Of a stretch of 28,027 bases of DNA, positions 23,650 through 28,027 are shown in pieces (within the stretch, counting starts at the first letter, position 1; each line of letters starts with the position of its first letter). A program made the translations under genes and the position numbers. The stretch is taken from assembly GCA_049366815.1 (NCBI GenBank), contig JBMNCO010000237.1, forward strand, positions 1 to 28,027, given 5' to 3'. The notes below the pieces were generated by a model. It had not been told where the DNA came from, did not search any database, and was given only the letters and a program-made list of their open reading frames with translations. The DNA is from CAYNYM01 sp049366815. GTDB taxonomy: Bacteria > Desulfobacterota > DSM-4660 > Desulfatiglandales > HGW-15.

Positions 23650-24786
23650 TCATTGCTTTCTCAATGACCGTATACTGCACATATCTCCTATCGGACGGCC
23701 GCCGTCGACACTTAAACAAAATGGGTCTTGCCTGCATATCCATCCTCCCCCCAGCACCCGCTCACCGTCATAACAGACCAGGGCCTGGCCCGGGGTGATC
23801 GCCCACTGGGGTTCCTCGAACTCTAAGAGAACCCTGGCCTCGGAAAGAACGGTCAATCGTCCGGGTGCCGCCTGATGCCTGTAACGGATCTGGGCAAGGA
23901 CTTTCGTGTCTCCTGCCGGGGGTGTTTCCGCCATCCAATGGAAATCTTCCGCTACTACCCGGGACGCGAAAAGATCTTCCTTTCTCCCGACCGTTACGGT
24001 ATTTTTTGCCGGGCTTAGGGCCTGGACATAGTATGGACGGGCAGATGCGATCCCCAGTCCGTGCCTCTGACCGATGGTATAGCGATAGGTACCCCGGTGT
24101 TCCCCGACCTTTTCGCCCTGAAGATTGACGATGTCCCCTCTCTTGGAAACAGGGCCTTCGACACTTGACTCCAAAAAGGTGCGGTAATCGTTTCCGGGGA
24201 TGAAACAGATCTCCTGGCTTTCCGGATCAGAAGAAGCAGGGAGTTCCCTCCGAAGAGCCAGGTCCTTTGTCTCAGTCTTGGACAGATCCTGGAGCGGGAA
24301 AAGGATTCTGGAGAGCTGCTCCGGCCTGAGCCTGTGAAGAAAGTAGGACTGCTCTTTCCTTCTGTCCTTTCCTCGCCAGAGCTCATGAAACCTTTCCCCG
24401 GATCTCTTGATCCTCGCATAATGGCCTGTGGCGATATACCCGATCCCCTTTTCCCGGGCATGCCTCAGGAGATATTCGAATTTCAGCGCAGGGTTACAAA
24501 CCACGCAGGGGTTCGGAGTCCGTCCCTCCAGGTAGGCACCGATAAAGGGGGCGATGACTTTTTGGGTAAAGGGTGTCCTCAGGTCCTGGATCTTCAGGGG
24601 GATTCGGAGACGGGCGGCGATCTGTCTGACGCGGAGGATTTTTTCTTCCGTTCTGTGGGGTGAGGCGGGGAGCAAAAAATGGAGGCCGCTGACCTCCCAG
24701 CCGGCCTCCTTTAGAAGTGCGGCACCCAGGGCGCTGTCCACGCCGCCGCTCAGGGCGACAACTACTGAAGAAGGTTTCTTATTCAT
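23650..24786 (-). CDS. mnmA: tRNA-uridine 2-sulfurtransferase MnmA
   Basis: A 378-residue enzyme that thiolates uridine 34 in Glu, Gln and Lys tRNAs using a persulfide and ATP. The PP-loop is ALSGGVDS (residues 11-18). The catalytic cysteine pair is Cys94 (NPCVVCN) and Cys194 (SQEICFIPG). GHYARI, the QSYFLHRL motif and TIGQRHGL support tRNA binding and the central domain, and GGGWI marks the C-terminal barrel. About 25 residues follow that usual end. It lies 75 bases after a NIL-ferredoxin gene, which may or may not be part of the sulphur supply. Confidence 0.94.
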   Translation of the reverse strand: MNKKPSSVVVALSGGVDSALGAALLKEAGWEVSGLHFLLPASPHRTEEKILRVRQIAARLRIPLKIQDLRTPFTQKVIAPFIGAYLEGRTPNPCVVCNPALKFEYLLRHAREKGIGYIATGHYARIKRSGERFHELWRGKDRRKEQSYFLHRLRPEQLSRILFPLQDLSKTETKDLALRRELPASSDPESQEICFIPGNDYRTFLESSVEGPVSKRGDIVNLQGEKVGEHRGTYRYTIGQRHGLGIASARPYYVQALSPAKNTVTVGRKEDLFASRVVAEDFHWMAETPPAGDTKVLAQIRYRHQAAPGRLTVLSEARVLLEFEEPQWAITPGQALVCYDGERVLGGGWICRQDPFCLSVDGGRPIGDMCSIRSLRKQ

Positions 24787-24861
24787 TGAAATGCATCCTG
24801 CCGCCGTGCACGCCGTTTGAAGGGACCCCTTGATTTATGATCGGATCAGGTCCCATGCCGG

Positions 24862-25287
24862 TCAATCCAGAATGGATCGATTGAATTTGACCTCCATGGC
24901 CCGTGCGGGGCAGGCCACCACACAAAGCTCGCACCCGCTGCACTTCTCCGTATCAAAGACGACCTCCATCTCCGGGCGGCGGATATAGAGCGCGCCGGTC
25001 GGGCAAACGGCCGTGCAGGCACCGCACTGATAACATTTTTCTTCGTCTCTCTTGATGTCCTGGCCTACGTTCTCCACCTTCATGCCCAGGCTCTTGAGAT
25101 ACTGAATGCCTTCTTGGAAATTCTTCCGGTGGCCGCTCAATTCCATGACCACCAGGCCTTCCTTTCTCGGGTAGATAGTGGCCTTCAGGATGTTGAAATC
25201 AAGGTCAAATTTTTTCACCAGATTGCAGACAATGGGTTCGTTGACCACCTCCGCGGGAAACCTGAGTGAAAGCATTTTCGAATACAT
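24862..25287 (-). CDS. NIL-domain 4Fe-4S ferredoxin
   Basis: A 141-residue protein with an N-terminal NIL domain (about 1-75; the domain also found at the end of methionine ABC ATPases) and two 4Fe-4S sites: Cys85, Cys88, Cys91, Cys95 and Cys116, Cys119, Cys122, Cys126. Relatives in anaerobes and methanogens are tied to sulphur insertion into homocysteine together with a DUF39-type protein, which is not seen here. ATG 25287 follows AAGGAGG at ideal spacing. It sits between the aminotransferase and mnmA, 61 bases after the former, in one operon. Confidence 0.92.
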   Translation of the reverse strand: MYSKMLSLRFPAEVVNEPIVCNLVKKFDLDFNILKATIYPRKEGLVVMELSGHRKNFQEGIQYLKSLGMKVENVGQDIKRDEEKCYQCGACTAVCPTGALYIRRPEMEVVFDTEKCSGCELCVVACPARAMEVKFNRSILD

Positions 25288-25348
25288 GATATGACCTCCT
25301 TGAGGTCAGGCCGAAGGGGCCTGACCCGGAAAGGATGCACAGGGCGCG

Positions 25349-26530
25349 TTATTGATATCGCTTCATGACCCGCTCAAAACCCGGGAGTGAATTCTCAATG
25401 GTCTTGTCATCGGCGCAATAGGCGATTCTGAAGTGTCCCGGCCCCATGAATCCGCTGCCGGGGACCGTCAGGATGTTCTCTTCCTGCAGGGCCTTTACAA
25501 AGGCTACATCGTCCTCGATGGGCGTCTTGGGGTAAAGGTAGAAAGTCCCGCCGGGTTTTACGATTTCATAGCCGAAGGAGACGAGACTCTCATAGAGCAT
25601 GTCCCGACGTCTCCTGTAGATGGAGACATCCACGCTTTCTTCCAAAAGATAGGGAATGGCACGCTGAAAAAACGCCGGGGCGTTGACAAAGCCCAAAATG
25701 CGGTTACACAGGACCAATCCCGGAAGGATGATATCTTTTTCCGACAACTCAGGGTGGACCGCCACGTACCCGATCCTTTCCCCGGCCAGTGAGAGGTCCT
25801 TTGAAAAGGATGTGACCATAAAACTCTCAGGGTAGGCGTTGAAAATGCTCGGGACCTCCAGGTCGTCATAGACGATCTTTCGATAGGGTTCGTCCGAGAT
25901 GAGATAGATGGTATGACCCACTTTGGCGCTCTGTTCCGTGAGCAACCGGGCCAGGGTATCTATCTCCTCTTTGTCATAGACCCGTCCCGTGGGGTTATTG
26001 GGGGAGTTGATGAGGACGGCCTTAGTCTTCCCGGAGATCTGGGCCTCGATGCCCTGGAAGTCAAGCCCAAAGTCCGGATGTGTTTTTACGACCTTCGGGA
26101 CACCCTGATACGTATCTATATAAAAGTTGTATTCCACAAAATAGGGGGAGGGAACGATCACTTCATCGCCCGGATCAAGAATGGTCTTAAAGACGACGTT
26201 CAGCGCGCCGCCTGCACCGCAGGTCATGACGATTTCATCCGCGGTCAGATCCTGTTGATTGAAGGTCCTGAGGTATTTGGCTACAGCGTCTCTCGTCTCG
26301 ATAAATCCCGGATTGGGCATGTAGCCATGAATGCCGGCCTTCTTTTCCGCCACCAATGCGGCCAGGACTTCATTGAGCTTTTCAGGAGGTTCCAGATTGG
26401 GATTCCCCAGACTGAAATCAAAGACATTCTCGACGCCATATTTGACCTTCCTTTTGAGGCCTTCTTCAAACATGGCTCTGATCCATGATGACATGTCAAT
26501 GGAAGTTTTTATTTTTTTCGCGACGGTCAT
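25349..26530 (-). CDS. PLP-dependent aminotransferase (class I/II)
   Basis: A 393-residue fold-type I aminotransferase. The Schiff-base lysine is Lys244 in SFSKDLSLAGERIGY. The ring contacts are Asn179 (SPNNPTG), Asp213 and Tyr216 (ISDEPYR), and the substrate carboxylate arginine is in HFRIAYCA near the end. The pattern suits the aspartate/alanine/aromatic group, but substrate is not readable. Its place next to a NIL-ferredoxin invites a methionine or homocysteine link (inference). ATG 26530 follows AAAGGAG; the in-frame start at 26548 has none. First gene of the minus-strand operon. Confidence 0.92.
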   Translation of the reverse strand: MTVAKKIKTSIDMSSWIRAMFEEGLKRKVKYGVENVFDFSLGNPNLEPPEKLNEVLAALVAEKKAGIHGYMPNPGFIETRDAVAKYLRTFNQQDLTADEIVMTCGAGGALNVVFKTILDPGDEVIVPSPYFVEYNFYIDTYQGVPKVVKTHPDFGLDFQGIEAQISGKTKAVLINSPNNPTGRVYDKEEIDTLARLLTEQSAKVGHTIYLISDEPYRKIVYDDLEVPSIFNAYPESFMVTSFSKDLSLAGERIGYVAVHPELSEKDIILPGLVLCNRILGFVNAPAFFQRAIPYLLEESVDVSIYRRRRDMLYESLVSFGYEIVKPGGTFYLYPKTPIEDDVAFVKALQEENILTVPGSGFMGPGHFRIAYCADDKTIENSLPGFERVMKRYQ

Positions 26531-26601
26531 GTGCACTTCTCCTTTCAACCGACTTGGGAGGACATGCCTCCCTGTGGTCCCTTCTGCAGAATTTTCGCGT
26601 C

Positions 26602-26630
26602 ATTCTAGCCCAAGTCATTAAATTTGAAAA
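26602..26630 (-). promoter_or_regulatory. Candidate promoter for the aminotransferase operon
   Basis: On the minus strand, TTTTCA (26625-26630) and TAGAAT (26602-26607) are 17 bases apart, four and five of six matches. Transcription would begin near 26595, about 65 bases before the aminotransferase ATG. The plus-strand start of the phosphofructokinase transcript must lie close by in the same 199-base divergent gap. Confidence 0.45.
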
Positions 26631-26729
26631 GGAGAAATAACCCCTTTCCTATTCACCCTTCTTGCGCTAGAATTAAAAATTCATGATCATTGGTCATTGC
26701 TCCATTCCGAATTGGCTGAGAGGCGATTC

Positions 26730-27905
26730 ATGGCGAAAAAGACGATTAAGAGACGCACCATTGCCGTTCTCACGGGTGGCGGAGATGTCCCCGGCCTAAA
26801 CCCATGCATCAAGACGCTGGTTTACAGGGCCGCTGCCGAAGGCATCAGGATTCTGGGCATCCGGCGGGGATGGGCGGGCATTCTAGGGTACAGTCCCGAT
26901 GACCCCAAAGGCAATTTTAAATATGTACAGGAACTGACTCCCCCCGAGGTCAGGACCATCGACCGATCCGGGGGAACCTATCTCCACACATCACGCACCA
27001 ACCCAAGCGTCGCAAGAAAAAAGGACGTCCCCGATTTTCTCAAGAAAAAGTTCAGGGATGAAGACCAGACCCTGGATCTGACATCCCATGTCCTGCAGAA
27101 TCTCGAGACACTTCAGGTGGAGTGCATCATCCCTATTGGCGGCGATGACACCCTCAGTTTCGCGGACAGGTTGCACAGAGAGGGGTTTCCGGTCATAGCC
27201 ATCCCCAAGACCATGGATAACGACGTGTTCGGGACGGACTATTGCATAGGATTTTCCACGGCCGTCACAAGGAGTGTGGGATTCATCCACGCCCTGCGGA
27301 CCTCCACAGGGTCCCATGAACGCATAGCCGTTATTGAACTTTTCGGCAGGTATTGCGGCGAGACGTCTCTGATTTCAGCCTACCTGGCGGGAGTGGATCG
27401 GGCGATCATTTCCGAGGTACCCTTCGATCCCCAAAAGCTGGCCGATCTGATCATGGTGGATAAAAGGGCGAACCCGAAGAATTACGCCATGATCACCATT
27501 TCAGAAGGGGCAAGAACCATCAAAGGGGAGATGTTCCTTTCAGGGGACAAGGATGCCTACGGCCATCGGAGGCTGGGAGGGATCGGAGAAGAAACCGGAA
27601 TAGTCCTCAAGAAACTGACGGGGGAGAAGGTACTCAACCAGCGACTGTCCTACTTGATGAGAAGCGGCACCCCCGATTCTCTGGATCTGATGGTCGCGGT
27701 CAACTATGCCAACATCGCCATTGATCTCTATTTAAAGCGCGTTTTCGGCCGTCTCGTCGCACTCAACCGCGGGATTTATGGAGATATCCCCCTGAGCACA
27801 GTGGCAACGGGGCAGAAGCGCGTAGATGTCAGAGAACTCTATGATGTGGATGAATACCGACCCAAGGTAAGGCATGCAGGGGGCAAACCCATGTTCCTGT
27901 ATTAG
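26730..27905 (+). CDS. pfp: 6-phosphofructokinase, likely PPi-dependent
   Basis: A 391-residue phosphofructokinase that phosphorylates fructose 6-phosphate in glycolysis. The two residues that separate phosphoryl donors both point to pyrophosphate. GGDD at 137-140 has Asp140 where ATP enzymes have Gly, and PKTMDND at 159-165 has Lys160 where ATP enzymes have Gly. PPi use makes the step reversible and saves ATP, as in many anaerobes. Substrate-site motifs ELFGRYCGE and the ISEGARTI segment are intact. ATG 26730 follows GAGAGG by six bases. It stands alone, followed by the inverted 40-bp repeat. Confidence 0.92.
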   Translation: MAKKTIKRRTIAVLTGGGDVPGLNPCIKTLVYRAAAEGIRILGIRRGWAGILGYSPDDPKGNFKYVQELTPPEVRTIDRSGGTYLHTSRTNPSVARKKDVPDFLKKKFRDEDQTLDLTSHVLQNLETLQVECIIPIGGDDTLSFADRLHREGFPVIAIPKTMDNDVFGTDYCIGFSTAVTRSVGFIHALRTSTGSHERIAVIELFGRYCGETSLISAYLAGVDRAIISEVPFDPQKLADLIMVDKRANPKNYAMITISEGARTIKGEMFLSGDKDAYGHRRLGGIGEETGIVLKKLTGEKVLNQRLSYLMRSGTPDSLDLMVAVNYANIAIDLYLKRVFGRLVALNRGIYGDIPLSTVATGQKRVDVRELYDVDEYRPKVRHAGGKPMFLY

Positions 27906-27912
27906 GAGATTG

Positions 27913-27952
27913 GTATGAATTTAGCCCTTTCCAATAACTGTGTGGAAATCAT
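27913..27952 (-). repeat. 40-bp perfect repeat, copy 2 (inverted)
   Basis: An exact reverse-strand match to 6286-6325, starting eight bases after the phosphofructokinase stop. Here the neighbouring palindrome is only half kept (GGAAATCATG then CACCC). Downstream sequence to the window end (27953-28027) carries a short TGGGG-GAAA-CCCCA hairpin at 28007-28020 and no gene. The exactness over 21 kb suggests a recently moved or selected element. Confidence 0.85.
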
Positions 27953-28027
27953 GCACCCTTTCTGAAGTGACTAGCGGGAGGACGCCGTCTTTTTGCGATT
28001 TATCCGTGGGGGAAACCCCAGCTCGAC

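Noticed and set aside
28007..28020. TGGGG-GAAA-CCCCA hairpin as a pfp terminator
   Set aside because: Five-bp stem about 100 bases after the stop, no U-tract, and cut off by the window edge.

Overview
The window looks like chromosomal DNA from an anaerobic bacterium of the Desulfobacterota (deltaproteobacterial) type. That is an inference. It rests on the moderately GC-rich, strongly SD-led genes and the combination of a NIL-domain ferredoxin, a PPi-type phosphofructokinase signature, a complete branched-chain amino acid ABC transporter, a chemoreceptor and a phosphotransbutyrylase-like enzyme. No rRNA, CRISPR array or intact mobile element is visible. One tRNA, one integrase remnant and two families of dispersed repeats are present.

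Layout. 1-777 has no convincing gene. 778-1575 is a nitrilase-family amidohydrolase, convergent with a chemoreceptor (1909-3780, minus). 4137-5992 is a translationally coupled pair, tandem universal stress protein plus carbamate kinase. It is bracketed by two inverted, diverged copies of a ~150-bp repeat. 6374-9490 encodes the most unusual protein: zinc ribbon, degenerate protein kinase, one membrane span, trypsin/HtrA-like protease with intact triad, and a long helical-repeat tail. 9646-11197 (minus) holds a phosphate acyltransferase and an exported NifX-like protein with a near-consensus promoter. 11492-11567 is tRNA-Thr(CGT), abutted by the C-terminal remnant of a tyrosine integrase. An MFS transporter follows.

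From 13836 come pyrF, a zinc-ribbon membrane protein, a KptA/Tpt1-like protein that lacks key catalytic motifs, and MtaB (tRNA methylthiotransferase). 17893-22993 is a full livKHMGF-type operon with a strong hairpin between the binding-protein gene and the first permease gene. 26530 down to 23155 (minus) is a probable operon: aminotransferase, NIL-ferredoxin, MnmA (tRNA 2-thiolation), single-domain response regulator. 26730-27905 is a 6-phosphofructokinase with both residues typical of PPi-dependent enzymes. It is followed by a perfect 40-bp inverted copy of a sequence that also lies just upstream of the kinase/protease gene.

Most genes are housekeeping or transport. The best candidates for undescribed biology are the pseudokinase-protease receptor-like protein and its repeat-rich upstream region. 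Secondary candidates are the exported NifX-like protein with its leader and the degenerate Tpt1-like protein.
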